A stretch of 64,000 nucleotides of DNA from Acidimicrobiia bacterium (GCA_041393965.1 JAWKJB010000001.1:558001-622000), one strand, 5' to 3'; positions 52,080-61,644 are shown, counted from the first letter of the stretch. Translations and numbers: made by a program. Notes: generated from the sequence alone by a model not told the origin.

Positions 52080-52670
52080 TCAGGACGAAGACCCCGTGGC
52101 CGCGCTGTAATTCTCCCCACCGACCCGGTTGTAGGAGGTGAGCACGAGGACCGATTCGTTTCTGAGGACATCCCTGGTCACCGCGATGTCCCGTGCGTGG
52201 AGTCGGTCGATCCAATCGGACGGCTTGTCGCCCTCATCGAACCCGGCTGCTCGTGCATCCTCGTCGCGGGCGCCGATGATCACCGCAGAGATTCCGCTCC
52301 ATGGGATCGCCCCGAGACACATCGCGCACGGCTCGACACTCGTGGCGAGCATCATCGGCTGGCGTCTTCGGTCCCCGAGATCGTATCGGCCGAGGGCCGC
52401 ACCCGCGATGGCCATCGCGATGATCTCGGCGTGCGCCGTCGGGTTCAATGCGGGGACCACGAGGTTCACGCCGGGTGCCACGAGCCGGTGGGTGGATGCG
52501 TCAAAGACAGCCGCCCCGAAGGGCCCTCCCGTCCCGTGCGCGACATTGCCCATGGCGAGCGCGTTCGCGAGTCCAACCTTGTCCTCGTCGGACTCATACA
52601 CTTCGTCGTAGTCGACGACCGAAGAAATCCAGTCCGGGAGGGCACAGGTGAACGACAATCCGTTCGTCAC
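52080..52670 (-). CDS. Cytidine/guanine deaminase-family protein
   Basis: The product (196 aa) carries the zinc set HAEIIAMAIAG and PCAMCLGAIPWSGI (H-A-E and P-C-x2-C). This is the nucleoside/guanine deaminase family, with a PFGAAVFDASTHRLVAPGVNLVV substrate strand. The N-terminal 20 residues are extra. Likely deaminates guanine or a related base. Probably cotranscribed with the MBL hydrolase. Confidence 0.85.
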   Translation of the reverse strand: MTNGLSFTCALPDWISSVVDYDEVYESDEDKVGLANALAMGNVAHGTGGPFGAAVFDASTHRLVAPGVNLVVPALNPTAHAEIIAMAIAGAALGRYDLGDRRRQPMMLATSVEPCAMCLGAIPWSGISAVIIGARDEDARAAGFDEGDKPSDWIDRLHARDIAVTRDVLRNESVLVLTSYNRVGGENYSAATGSSS

Positions 52671-52759
52671 GATTCGTCCTCGACACGGGCTTCCACCCGG
52701 TCATGGTATCCCTACCGACGGCGCCACCCTTGGACGGAGAGCGCGGGGAGGGTTCCCCG

Positions 52760-53563
52760 CTAGAGCCCCTTGGGTCGAAGATATCGCTCAGCGAGGGCGG
52801 CAAGCCAATCGACCAGCAGCGCGAGAATCGCAACCAGAGCCGCGCCGACAAAGATGGCCGTGTTGCGTTGGAGTTTCAGCCCCGAGTTGATGGTCTCGCC
52901 AAGGCCACCGGCGCCGATGAGAAACACGAGAGCCCCCATGCCGACATTGATGACCAGAGCGGTCCGTACGCCGGCAAAGATGACCGACACCGCAAGGGGC
53001 AACTCGATCTTCACGAGGGCTTGAAGACGAGACATGCCCATGCCCCGCCCGGCCTCGATGACTGACTGATCGACCTGCTCGAGGCCAACCATCGTGTTGC
53101 GCAGCACGGGCAGAAGACCGAACACCGCCAGGGCGACGACCGCGGTGGTCGTACCTCCGATCCACAAGCCGATTCCCTGCCCGAGCCATGCGAAGAACAG
53201 CACGATGAGCCCGTAGGCGGGAATCGCCTGTCCAGAGTTCGCGATCGTCAGGATGGGTGTCGCGAGGCGCTTGAAGCGCGGCCGGGTGATGAGGATTCCT
53301 GCAGGTATCGCGACGCCCACCACCACCACCGTGGACCACAGCGTTGTTCCGATATGCTGTCGCGCTTGCCGAAGAAGTTTGTCGGGTTCGAGAATGTCGG
53401 CCGTTGTCTTGTCGAAGTCCGAATAGGTCCACACGATGATGACCATGGTGGCGAGCAGAATCAGAGTGATGGGGGTGATCCACAGGTCGTATCGTCGGTC
53501 GCGCGTGGTCGATGGGACCTCCCTTGCGATGTCGGGGGCTCTCGCGGCGATGTCAACGGCCAT
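52760..53563 (-). CDS. Glycine-betaine/osmoprotectant ABC permease
   Basis: The 267-residue product has six helices with the OpuC/ProW permease motif LPVLRNTMVGLEQVDQSVIEAGRGMGMSRLQALVKIELPLAVSVIFAGVRTALVINVGMGALVFLIGAGGLGETINSGL. It is last of the four-gene importer operon and overlaps the ATPase gene by eleven bases. Two permease genes in the operon imply a heterodimer. Confidence 0.88.
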   Translation of the reverse strand: MAVDIAARAPDIAREVPSTTRDRRYDLWITPITLILLATMVIIVWTYSDFDKTTADILEPDKLLRQARQHIGTTLWSTVVVVGVAIPAGILITRPRFKRLATPILTIANSGQAIPAYGLIVLFFAWLGQGIGLWIGGTTTAVVALAVFGLLPVLRNTMVGLEQVDQSVIEAGRGMGMSRLQALVKIELPLAVSVIFAGVRTALVINVGMGALVFLIGAGGLGETINSGLKLQRNTAIFVGAALVAILALLVDWLAALAERYLRPKGL

Positions 53564-54710
53564 TGGCGGCTCCGTTGCGCAAACGCTGGGTTTCCTCGGC
53601 TGAGCGAATGATGTCGATGAGGCTCTCGAGCCGTATCACGCCCTGGTATTCACCCTTCGGGTCGACGACACACGCCGTACCGACGGACGAGTGCAGCATC
53701 GATTCGAGGACGTCGTGGAGCGTGTCCTCTGGCTCGACCGTGGCGCGGATCGGAAGACCCGACTCGTGAAGCGGCAGATCGGTTGCGTCGAGAGCGGTTG
53801 CGTCGATCCAGCGTACGGGTATCCGGTTCTCATCGAGGAGCAAGAGCCACTGGCGGGATGTGCCAGCGAGCGTGGCCCGCATCGAGTCACGCGATCCCGT
53901 GTCTTGGACACACACCGCGTGTCCCACATCGATGTCGCGGACGCGCATGAGGCTGAGGCTTTTGAGCGTTGCCCCGGATCCGAGGAAGTCCTCGACAAAT
54001 GCGCTTGCGGGGGATGCAAGGATCGCTTCGGGGGTGTCGTGTTGTGCGATGACCGACTGTTCCTTGAGGATCGCAATCCGATCTCCCATCTTGATCGCCT
54101 CGTCGACATCGTGGGTGACGAACACGATCGTCTTCTTCAGGTCGGCTTGGAGGCGAAGGAACTCATTTTGGAGGCGATCGCGGGTGATGGGATCAATCGC
54201 ACCGAATGGTTCGTCCATGAGCAACACATCGGGATCCGCGCCAAGTGCACGGGCGACTCCAACTCGCTGTGCCTGCCCGCCCGACAACTCCTTGGGGTAG
54301 CGGTTCCGGTAGATCGAAGGATCCATGCCGACCATGTCGAGCAGCTCGTCGACCCTCGAATCGACCCGGGCCTTGTCCCAGCCGAGCAGCTCGGGCACCG
54401 TGGCGATGTTCTCCCGGATTGTCCGATGCGGAAAGAGCCCGATCTGTTGGATCACATATCCGATGCGGCGACGGAGACGATCCGGATTCACATCGGTGAC
54501 ATCGTCACCTTCGAAGATGATCCGACCTGATGTCGGTTCGATCATGCGGTTGATGAGTCGCAATGTGGTGCTCTTGCCGCATCCCGATGGGCCGACGAGG
54601 ACTAGGACCTCACCTTCGTGGATCTCCAGATTGAGATCTGCCACCGCTGGCTGTTCGGTGCCGGGATAGGTCTTGGTGACATGCTCGAGGCGAATGAGGA
54701 TGTCTGACAT
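53553..54710 (-). CDS. Glycine-betaine ABC importer ATP-binding protein with CBS domains
   Basis: The product (385 aa) has Walker A GPSGCGKSTT, Q-loop YVIQQIGLFPH, signature LSGGQAQRVGVARAL, Walker B VLLMDEPFGAIDP and H-loop VTHDVDEA. Tandem CBS-like segments at about 265-370 are typical of OpuCA and act as ionic-strength sensors. ATG 54710 (AGGA five bases upstream) was chosen over 54725, which would overlap the permease stop. Confidence 0.9.
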   Translation of the reverse strand: MSDILIRLEHVTKTYPGTEQPAVADLNLEIHEGEVLVLVGPSGCGKSTTLRLINRMIEPTSGRIIFEGDDVTDVNPDRLRRRIGYVIQQIGLFPHRTIRENIATVPELLGWDKARVDSRVDELLDMVGMDPSIYRNRYPKELSGGQAQRVGVARALGADPDVLLMDEPFGAIDPITRDRLQNEFLRLQADLKKTIVFVTHDVDEAIKMGDRIAILKEQSVIAQHDTPEAILASPASAFVEDFLGSGATLKSLSLMRVRDIDVGHAVCVQDTGSRDSMRATLAGTSRQWLLLLDENRIPVRWIDATALDATDLPLHESGLPIRATVEPEDTLHDVLESMLHSSVGTACVVDPKGEYQGVIRLESLIDIIRSAEETQRLRNGAANGR

Positions 54711-54721
54711 GGATCCTGCTT

Positions 54722-55381
54722 TCATGGTCGCAATCCCGGTGAGGTCGTCAGACGGCTCACAAGGGTGAAGAGGACATCGAACGCGAGTGCGAGCAGCACC
54801 GTGAATACGGTTCCTGTCCATATGGCTTCGAGGGAATTCGGGAGAGGCAGGCGGGCGAGGCCACTCTTGATGAAGTCACCGAGCCCGCCTCCGGCCACAA
54901 GGGTCGCGATCGCGGCGATACCTGCTGTGAGCAGGGATGAGATCCGAATACCGGTGATGATCACGGGCCATGCGAGCGGGATCTCGATCTTGCGCAGCCG
55001 CTGCCACGAACTGAGTCCCATCCCCCGTGCCGATTCAAGCACCGCGGGATCCACGCCAGCGAGTCCGGTGACGGTGTTGCGCAGAATCGGCAGAATGGCG
55101 TACAGATAGAGGGCGATGAAGGAAGGAAGGAATCCGAGGCCTGTCAGGGGGATGAATATGGTGAAAAGCGCCAACGACGGCAGCGTGAGGAACACGCTCG
55201 CAATCCCGAGCGAGATCTCCTTGGCCACGGGCCGGTGCCGCACGAGGATCCCCACGACAAGAGAGGTGATGGTTGCGACGATGACGACGGTCACGATGTA
55301 GATGGCATGCTCGTAGAGACCGACCGCGATATCGTCGGCTCGGTCCACCATGTATTCGAACCAGCTTGTTACGCCGTCCAT
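54722..55381 (-). CDS. Glycine-betaine ABC permease
   Basis: The product (219 aa from ATG 55381) has five or six helices and the motif LPILRNTVTGLAGVDPAVLESARGMGLSSWQRLRKIEIPLAWPVIITGIRISSLLTAGIAAIATLVAGGGLGDFI, close to the other permease in the operon. It follows a strong hairpin after the binding-protein gene, which may lower its expression relative to that gene. Confidence 0.88.
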   Translation of the reverse strand: MDGVTSWFEYMVDRADDIAVGLYEHAIYIVTVVIVATITSLVVGILVRHRPVAKEISLGIASVFLTLPSLALFTIFIPLTGLGFLPSFIALYLYAILPILRNTVTGLAGVDPAVLESARGMGLSSWQRLRKIEIPLAWPVIITGIRISSLLTAGIAAIATLVAGGGLGDFIKSGLARLPLPNSLEAIWTGTVFTVLLALAFDVLFTLVSRLTTSPGLRP

Positions 55382-55409
55382 GCGACCTCCTCGGGCGGAG
55401 CTGGGGGCT

Positions 55410-55437
55410 GGGGAGGGATCAGCGCGGATCCCTCCCC
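55410..55437 (-). terminator. Intra-operon hairpin between binding-protein and permease genes
   Basis: GGGGAGGGATC and GATCCCTCCCC form a perfect eleven-base stem with a six-base loop, between the binding-protein stop (55458) and the permease ATG (55381). No U-run follows, so it is more likely a stability or partial-termination element that raises binding-protein mRNA. Confidence 0.6.
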
Positions 55438-55457
55438 CTCCTTCATCTCTTTGCCCG

Positions 55458-56417
55458 TCAGTCGGAGATGAGCCCCTCTTCGACGAGGAAGTCCCGAGCG
55501 ACATCGGCAGGATCTTCGCCCTCGGCCGAAACTCTCGCGTTGAGTTCGCCCATCCGCTCGTTGTCAAGGGGTGCAAGAATCAGCTCGGCGATGGCGTCGA
55601 ATGCCTCGGGCGCTTCCTGATATTTGTCATCCCGGATGTTCATCGAGATGTTGTACACGATGTTGACACCCGGGTCCTCAACCAAGGTCAGGCCGAGTGC
55701 CGGGATACGCCCGTCGGTGGTGAAAACCTCACCGAAGTCACAGTTGTTGGCAGCTGTCTCGCTGTAGATGACGCCGGTATCGAGAATCGTGATCTGGCTG
55801 TCCGGGATGTCGTAGCCGGCGTACTCCTCCGTGAGCACCAACCCGTCCGACCGGCTCGGGAACTCAGATTCGAGGCACAAGGACGCATCGGGATTTGCTT
55901 CGAGATAGTCGACCATCGTCTGGATTCCGAACGCTCCGCCGTTATCTTCCGTGAGTTCGGGACTCGATACGAAGCCATAGGTGTTGTTGAACGGTGAGCG
56001 ACCAAGCCAGTGAATGTCGTTCTCGGCCAGATCACGCTCGCGAACTCCCTGTGTGAGAGCCTCGGAATCGAAGCTGGGGTCCTCGAGTCCGAGATGCTGG
56101 GTCCATCCAGTTCCGTTGTATTCCATGTAGACATCGATGTCACCAGATTCGAGTGCAGCCCTTGCGACATTCGTACCGCCGAGGTTCACCTTGTTGTCCA
56201 CTTCGGCGCCCGAAGCTTGGAAGGCGGCGACGAGGATCTCTCCGAGGATCAGCTGCTCATCGAAGTCCTTGGATCCAACGGCGATCTCAATTCCGCTGAG
56301 ATCGTGTTCTGCGAGGGCTCCACCCTCGGCTCCGTCGTCGCTCCCGCACGCTGACGCAACGAGGGCAACCGCGATGAGTAACACGCCCACGATGCGCGTC
56401 TTGGGTCGGTATGGCAT
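55458..56417 (-). CDS. Glycine-betaine-binding lipoprotein
   Basis: The product (319 aa from ATG 56417) has a signal with lipobox VASAC and an OpuAC fold: IEIAVGSKDFDEQLILGEILVAAFQASGAEV, GGTNVARAALESGDIDVYMEYNGTGW and the later NDIHWLGRSPFNNTYGF. It is first in the operon and captures betaine, choline or similar solutes. Confidence 0.9.
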   Translation of the reverse strand: MPYRPKTRIVGVLLIAVALVASACGSDDGAEGGALAEHDLSGIEIAVGSKDFDEQLILGEILVAAFQASGAEVDNKVNLGGTNVARAALESGDIDVYMEYNGTGWTQHLGLEDPSFDSEALTQGVRERDLAENDIHWLGRSPFNNTYGFVSSPELTEDNGGAFGIQTMVDYLEANPDASLCLESEFPSRSDGLVLTEEYAGYDIPDSQITILDTGVIYSETAANNCDFGEVFTTDGRIPALGLTLVEDPGVNIVYNISMNIRDDKYQEAPEAFDAIAELILAPLDNERMGELNARVSAEGEDPADVARDFLVEEGLISD

Positions 56418-56726
56418 GGATGTCCCCTTCTTGTGGCTTCGGTTCTGGCTGTGTCGTGTCCGGCCACCAACGGCCGGTCGCGACGACATCGGCGGTCCCC
56501 GTAGCACGATTGCAACCGTTGGTGTGCTTTGTCGGTGGGTTCGAGTCCGCTGGCACCTGATCCCGTGTCGAGGCTTCGAGGTCGGAGCGATACACGCTCA
56601 ACAACAGGCCACACGGGCATCAATCAACAGCGGATTCATCCGCTGACTGCCTGTCACCATAGCGAGCGGGAACCGAGTGTGTCAGTTCTGAGCGATTGAC
56701 GCCTCAGAACGAACCTTTTTCGCTCA
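56418..56726. other. 309-base gap with no gene seen
   Basis: This lies between the OpuC-like operon and the tdh stop. It must contain the promoter of the leftward importer operon. A six-base stem (TGAGCG/CGCTCA, around 56693-56730) spans the tdh stop region with a long loop and is only a weak terminator candidate. I see no other clear signal. Confidence 0.5.
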
Positions 56727-57755
56727 TCAGGTCCAGTCGAGGATGACCTTGCCGCATTCGCCCGATGCAACCACCTCGAAGGCCGTCGCGAAGTCGGCTG
56801 CGGCGAAATGGTGCGTGATGGTCGGCGCCACATCGAGGCCGGTTTGGAGCATCGCAAGCATCTTGTACCAGGTCTCGAACATGCGTCGCCCGTAGATGCC
56901 CTGGAGGGTGAGGCCCTTGAACACGATGTCATTCCAGTCGATCGGGGCACGCCGGGGAGGAATGCCGAGCAGCGCAATCTTGCCCCCGTTGTCCATCGTC
57001 GAGATCATGTCGTGGAGCGCATCGGGGCTCCCCGACATCTCGAGCCCGACATCGAAACCTTCGACCATCCCGAGATCGGCCATGACCTCCGCGAGCGTCC
57101 CGCTGGTCGGATTGAGCTCAGCGTCCGCACCGAGGGAACCCGCGAGGCGAAGCCGATATTCGTTGATGTCGGTCACGACGATGAACCGTGCCCCGACATG
57201 GCGCGCGATCGCGACGGCCATCATGCCGATCGGCCCTGCCCCGGTCACCAGCACATCTTCGCCGACGAGATCGAAGTTGAGGGCCGTGTGGACGGCGTTG
57301 CCGAGGGGGTCGAGGATGCAACCGATGTCGTCGTCCACATCGTCTGGGAGGGGCTGGACATTCGAGCCCGGTATGACCACGAACTCCGCGAACGCTCCGG
57401 GACGGTTGACCCCAACGCCGCTGGTTCGGATGCACAGATGCCTGCGTCCCGCCTGGCAGTTACGGCACCGGCCGCACACCACATGGCCCTCACCCGAAAC
57501 GCGCCGCCCGATATCGATCCCCTCGACCTCGGAACCGATGTCGGCAACGATTCCCATGTACTCGTGCCCGATGGCCATCGGTGTTGGCACCGTCGACGAC
57601 GCCCACTCGTCCCATTCGAGAATGTGCAGGTCGGTTCCACAGATGGAGGTCTTGCGCACCGCGATGAGGACATCGTTTGGGCCCACGGTTGGCCGCTCGA
57701 TGTCCTCCATCCAGATGCCGCGCTCCGGCTTTGCCTTGACCAGCGCCCGCATCAC
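56727..57755 (-). CDS. tdh: L-threonine 3-dehydrogenase
   Basis: The product (342 aa) is a zinc medium-chain dehydrogenase: the catalytic Cys segment KTSICGTDLHILEWDEWA, GHEYMGIVADIG, a structural zinc lobe with CGRCRNCQAGRRHLC and the NAD site VTGAGPIGMMAVAIARHVGARFIVVTD. It oxidises threonine to 2-amino-3-ketobutyrate. It overlaps kbl by four bases and is cotranscribed, so the unstable product passes straight to KBL. Confidence 0.93.
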   Translation of the reverse strand: MMRALVKAKPERGIWMEDIERPTVGPNDVLIAVRKTSICGTDLHILEWDEWASSTVPTPMAIGHEYMGIVADIGSEVEGIDIGRRVSGEGHVVCGRCRNCQAGRRHLCIRTSGVGVNRPGAFAEFVVIPGSNVQPLPDDVDDDIGCILDPLGNAVHTALNFDLVGEDVLVTGAGPIGMMAVAIARHVGARFIVVTDINEYRLRLAGSLGADAELNPTSGTLAEVMADLGMVEGFDVGLEMSGSPDALHDMISTMDNGGKIALLGIPPRRAPIDWNDIVFKGLTLQGIYGRRMFETWYKMLAMLQTGLDVAPTITHHFAAADFATAFEVVASGECGKVILDWT

Positions 57756-58942
57756 GCCACCACTCCGAGGGTGCGCCCAACCGTGGCGAAGGCATCGATG
57801 GCGGTAGCGAGATGGTCAGGGGTGTGCGCGGCGGACATCTGGGTGCGGATCCGGGCCTCTCCGTGGGGGACAACGGGGTAGGAGAACCCGATCGCGTAGA
57901 CACCCTCTTCAAGGAGAGCATCCGCCATCTCGGTGGCGAGCCTCGCGTCTCCGAGCATGACGGGGATGATCGGGTGGTCTGCTCCCGCAAGCGTGAACCC
58001 GCTTGCCTCCATGCCGGCCCTGAACCGTGTGGCGTTGTCAGCGACCCGGGTGCGCAGCTCGGCGGAACCTTCCAGCAGGTCGATCGCGGCGATGGTCGTG
58101 GCGCTGATCACCGGAGCAAGGGAGTTCGAAAAGAGGTACGGTCGCGAACGCTGCCGCAACATCGTTGTGAGCTCCGATGGTCCCGCCGTGTACCCCCCGC
58201 TCGCACCGCCGAGCGCCTTCCCGAAGGTCCCCGTGACGATGTCGACGCGGTCGGTGAGCCCCCAATAGTCGGGTGTCCCCCCGCCGTTGCGGCCAACGAA
58301 CCCGACGGCGTGCGAATCGTCGACCATCACGATCGCATCGTGTTGGTCTGCAAGGTCGCAGATAGCAGGAAGGTTGGCGATGATCCCGTCCATGGAGAAC
58401 ACCCCGTCGGTGACGATCATCCGGAAGCGGGCATCCTGAGCGGCTTCGAGCTGTGCCCTGAGGTCGGCCATGTCGTTGTTCGCGTAGCGGAACCGCTGTG
58501 CCTTGCAGAGCCTGATACCGTCGATGATCGAGGCGTGGTTCAACGCATCGGAGATCACCGCGTCGTCGGGGCCGAGCACCGTTTCGAACAGGCCACCGTT
58601 CGCATCCCAGCACGACGAGTACAACACGGCATCATCCTTGGCGAGGAAGCGGCTGATCCGGGCCTCGAGCTGTTTGTGCACGGTCTGGGTGCCGCAGATG
58701 AAACGCACCGACGCCATCCCGTAGCCGTACCGATCGAGCGCGACCTTTGCCTCCGACACCAGGACATCGCTGTGCGCGAGGCCGAGGTAGTTGTTGGCGC
58801 AGAGGTTGATGACCTGCGAGCCGTCATCGAGCGTGATGACGGCATCCTGGGGCGACGCGAGGACCCGCTCGAACTTGTACAAACCGGCATCTTTGATGGC
58901 GGCTGTTTCACCAGCGAGATGGTCCCGAAAACGCTTCGTCAT
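57752..58942 (-). CDS. kbl: Glycine C-acetyltransferase (2-amino-3-ketobutyrate CoA ligase)
   Basis: The product (396 aa from ATG 58942) has NLCANNYLGLAHS, YGYGMASVRFICGTQTVHKQLEARIS, SCWDANGGLFETVLGPDDAVISDALNHASIIDGIRL, VDDSHAVGFVGRNG and the PLP lysine in GTFGKALGGASGGY. It splits 2-amino-3-ketobutyrate with CoA into glycine and acetyl-CoA. First gene of the kbl-tdh operon. Confidence 0.95.
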   Translation of the reverse strand: MTKRFRDHLAGETAAIKDAGLYKFERVLASPQDAVITLDDGSQVINLCANNYLGLAHSDVLVSEAKVALDRYGYGMASVRFICGTQTVHKQLEARISRFLAKDDAVLYSSCWDANGGLFETVLGPDDAVISDALNHASIIDGIRLCKAQRFRYANNDMADLRAQLEAAQDARFRMIVTDGVFSMDGIIANLPAICDLADQHDAIVMVDDSHAVGFVGRNGGGTPDYWGLTDRVDIVTGTFGKALGGASGGYTAGPSELTTMLRQRSRPYLFSNSLAPVISATTIAAIDLLEGSAELRTRVADNATRFRAGMEASGFTLAGADHPIIPVMLGDARLATEMADALLEEGVYAIGFSYPVVPHGEARIRTQMSAAHTPDHLATAIDAFATVGRTLGVVA

Positions 58943-59095
58943 GCGGCCTCCGTCCCCGAGTCTATGACACCCCCGAAGTCGGCCGTGGTGCAACCCAGGG
59001 CTGTACCCGGGGCTGCCACATGGATAGAGCCGAGTGGGAGCCCCGGGTTCGCCGGTACCGGGTGCCGATCGTGGTTGGGGGAATACGATGGGGGT

Positions 59096-59788
59096 GTGGG
59101 CGACACGACCGTACTCGTGGTGGACGACGAACCGATGGTTCGCGAGGTGATCTGCGCCTATCTCGCGAAGGAGGGCTACGCAACCTGCGAGGTCGATGAC
59201 GGCCGAGCAGCGCTCGCCGCGGTCGGGGCGCTGTCACCTGCCCTCGTCATCCTCGATGTGATGCTCCCCGGACTCGACGGCTACTCGGTGCTTTCGCAGC
59301 TGCGCGAGCGAACGGAGGTCCCGGTCATCCTGCTCACGGCACGATCATCCGAGACCGATCGCGTCCTCGGCCTCGAGCTCGGCGCAGACGACTACATCGT
59401 GAAGCCGTTCAGCCCCCGTGAGGTTGTGGCGCGGGTGCGGGCGGTCCTGCGTCGTGCCGACGCACCCGACGCACGGACCGAACCACGGCGTGTCGAATCC
59501 GGTGATCTCATCGTCGACGGGGCGTCCCGCGAGGTCACCTTGGACGGGATCTCCGTTCCGATGCCGCCGCTGGAGTTCGATCTGCTCCTGTATCTCGCCG
59601 CATCGCCGCACACCGTGCACTCCCGTGCCGATCTCCTCGAACATGTCTGGAACTCGAGCGCCGACTGGCAGGACCCCTCGACGGTCACTGTTCACATCCG
59701 TCGACTTCGCAAGAAGATCGAGCGCGACCCGGACAATCCGGAACGCATCACCACCGTGTGGGGCCGCGGCTACCGTTTCGAACAATGA
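59096..59788 (+). CDS. OmpR-type response regulator
   Basis: The product (230 aa from GTG 59096) has a receiver domain with acidic DDE, phospho-accepting D in LVILDVMLPGLDG, T and K in LLTAR and DYIVKPF, then a winged helix (PPLEFDLLLYLAASPHTVHSRADLLEHVWN...TVTVHIRRLRKKIE). It overlaps the sensor kinase gene by four bases. Targets unknown. Confidence 0.93.
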   Translation: MGDTTVLVVDDEPMVREVICAYLAKEGYATCEVDDGRAALAAVGALSPALVILDVMLPGLDGYSVLSQLRERTEVPVILLTARSSETDRVLGLELGADDYIVKPFSPREVVARVRAVLRRADAPDARTEPRRVESGDLIVDGASREVTLDGISVPMPPLEFDLLLYLAASPHTVHSRADLLEHVWNSSADWQDPSTVTVHIRRLRKKIERDPDNPERITTVWGRGYRFEQ

Positions 59789-60996
59789 GGATCGCCCTCG
59801 CGTCGATCACTGCCGTGCTCGTTGGCCTTGCACTGTTCGAGGTCACAATGCAGCCATCCGGATCCGAACGCGCGGAGCTTGCGGTCATCTTCGTCCTGAT
59901 GGCGACGCTGTCAGGTGTCGCTGCGGCCTTCCTTCCCCTCCTTGCGAGGCGCTTCCAGCGGCTGATCGTCACCCTGTTCGCACTCGCCCTCGTGTCGCTC
60001 GTTGTCGCATCGGTCGGGCTCGCCGTTGCCGCAAACCGCATGTTCATCTCCGACCACGACCTCACGCTGGTGCTCGTGGTCCTCGGTTTCGGACTCATCG
60101 CGGCGGTCGGATTCGCCGTCGCAGCGGCCCGAGGGCTCACCACCGACCTGTCCCGGATGTCGTCCGTTGCGCGAGATGTCGCCTCCGGCAACCTGGCTGC
60201 ACGGACAAGCGTCGATCGGGCGGACGAGATCGGGGACCTCGCCAGAGATCTCGACGAGCTGGCCCGTCTCCTCCAGGAGGCAACGATCGCAAGGGAGCAG
60301 GAGGACACCCGCCGCCGTTCGTTCTTCGCAGCGGTGTCCCACGATCTGCGCACGCCCCTCGCCTCGATGCAGGCGGCGACCGAGGCGCTGCGGGACGGTG
60401 TCGCTGCCGATCCGGACCGCTACCTCGCTTCGCTCCTCACCGATGTGCGGGCTCTCCAGACCCTTGTGGACGACCTGTTTCTGCTCGCGCGCATCCAGGC
60501 AGGCGACATGACGCTCGACATCGACGCGACCGATGTCACCGAGGTCGCAGACGATGTCGTGCAATCGATGCTGCCGGTCGCCGACGACAAGGGTGTTGCG
60601 CTGAAACTCGATGTCGATGAACGCGTGGTTGTCGAGACGGCGCCCGCAGCGGTCGCAAGGGTCATCCGGAACCTCATCGACAATGCCATCCGTCACACGC
60701 CGAGAGGATCAACCGTCACGGTGACTGTCACCGGCGGTGGGGGAGCAACGGTCGTCGTCGCAGACGAAGGCCCGGGCTTCCCTCCCGAATTCATTGATCA
60801 GGCGTTCGATTCGTTCACCCGGTCGGATGCTTCCCGGTCGCGCCGCTCGGGTGGAGCGGGCCTCGGACTGGCCATTGCCAACGGACTCGTGACCGCTCTC
60901 GGCGGTGAGATCTGGATCGAGGCGACCAGCCACGGTGTCGTCGGCTTTCGTGTGCGACCCTACCGGCCCACACCTCCTCGCAATACACCTGATTGA
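59785..60996 (+). CDS. Sensor histidine kinase with HAMP domain
   Basis: The product has 403 residues. Four membrane helices lie in the N-terminal 110 residues with no big loop, followed by a HAMP segment (DVASGNLAARTSVDRADEIGDLARDLDELARLL), H-box VSHDLRTPLASM, N-box RNLIDNAIRHTP and G-boxes DEGPGFP and GGAGLGLAIANGLV. Pairs with the response regulator upstream. Confidence 0.92.
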   Translation: MRIALASITAVLVGLALFEVTMQPSGSERAELAVIFVLMATLSGVAAAFLPLLARRFQRLIVTLFALALVSLVVASVGLAVAANRMFISDHDLTLVLVVLGFGLIAAVGFAVAAARGLTTDLSRMSSVARDVASGNLAARTSVDRADEIGDLARDLDELARLLQEATIAREQEDTRRRSFFAAVSHDLRTPLASMQAATEALRDGVAADPDRYLASLLTDVRALQTLVDDLFLLARIQAGDMTLDIDATDVTEVADDVVQSMLPVADDKGVALKLDVDERVVVETAPAAVARVIRNLIDNAIRHTPRGSTVTVTVTGGGGATVVVADEGPGFPPEFIDQAFDSFTRSDASRSRRSGGAGLGLAIANGLVTALGGEIWIEATSHGVVGFRVRPYRPTPPRNTPD

Positions 60997-61000
60997 TGTT

Positions 61001-61016
61001 TCATGATCGATCATGA
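61001..61016. promoter_or_regulatory. Palindromic operator of the Doc toxin-antitoxin pair
   Basis: TCATGATCGATCATGA is a perfect 16-base palindrome 14 bases before the antitoxin ATG, the expected place for autorepression by the toxin-antitoxin complex. Confidence 0.7.
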
Positions 61017-61030
61017 TACGATGGGTGGAT

Positions 61031-61249
61031 ATGAAGCAGAAGTTTTCCTCGCAGCTCGAAGAGGGACTGCTCGCTGACATCCGAGAGATCGCGGACGAAG
61101 AAGGCAGGCAGTTCCAATCAATACTCGATGAAGCACTGACTGAGTGGCTCAACCGCAAACGCGGACTGACTCCCCGTCCGGAGGTGCTTGCACATCTCAA
61201 GGACTCGATGGCGCGCAATCGCTCTGCATACAAGCGACTCGCCGAGTAG
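61031..61249 (+). CDS. Antitoxin of a Doc-type toxin-antitoxin system
   Basis: The 72-residue product reads KQKFSSQLEEGLLADIREIADEEGRQFQSILDEALTEWLNRKRG, a ribbon-helix-helix-like N-terminus, then a toxin-binding tail. ATG 61031 was chosen over 61013, which would overlap the palindrome. The stop is directly followed by the toxin ATG. Confidence 0.7.
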   Translation: MKQKFSSQLEEGLLADIREIADEEGRQFQSILDEALTEWLNRKRGLTPRPEVLAHLKDSMARNRSAYKRLAE

Positions 61250-61627
61250 ATGGAGCGAACATACCTCACGGTGGTCGAGCTTCTCGCCGTACACCGACAG
61301 ATCATCGATGAATTCGGAGGCAGCAAGGGAGTCCGAGACATGGGCGCCCTCGAAGCCGCCGTCTTTCGACCGCAAACCGGCTACTACGACGATGCCATTG
61401 CGGAGGCAGCTGCGCTCATGGAGAGTCTCATCCTGATCCATCCTCTTGTCGATGGGAACAAGCGTGTCGGCTTGGCAGCGGCCGACATCCACCTCAGGTT
61501 GAACGACTGGATGCTGCTTGGCGATACCGAGTCGATGGCCGACGAGATCATCACGCGCCTCGCCAATGGCACATTTGAACGAGCGTGGCTCGACTCATGC
61601 CTGCGCAGCCGGTGTGAGGAGCGGTAG
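61250..61627 (+). CDS. doc: Doc-type Fic toxin
   Basis: The 125-residue protein has the Doc motif IHPLVDGNKRVGLAAADIHLRLN (HPxxDGNKR) and the N-terminal YLTVVELLAVHRQIIDEFGGSKGVRDMGALEAAVFRPQ. Doc toxins phosphorylate EF-Tu rather than AMPylate, linked to the K in GNKR. It is fused head-to-tail with its antitoxin gene (zero spacing). Confidence 0.88.
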   Translation: MERTYLTVVELLAVHRQIIDEFGGSKGVRDMGALEAAVFRPQTGYYDDAIAEAAALMESLILIHPLVDGNKRVGLAAADIHLRLNDWMLLGDTESMADEIITRLANGTFERAWLDSCLRSRCEER

Positions 61628-61644
61628 CGAAACCAGCCCGGGAT

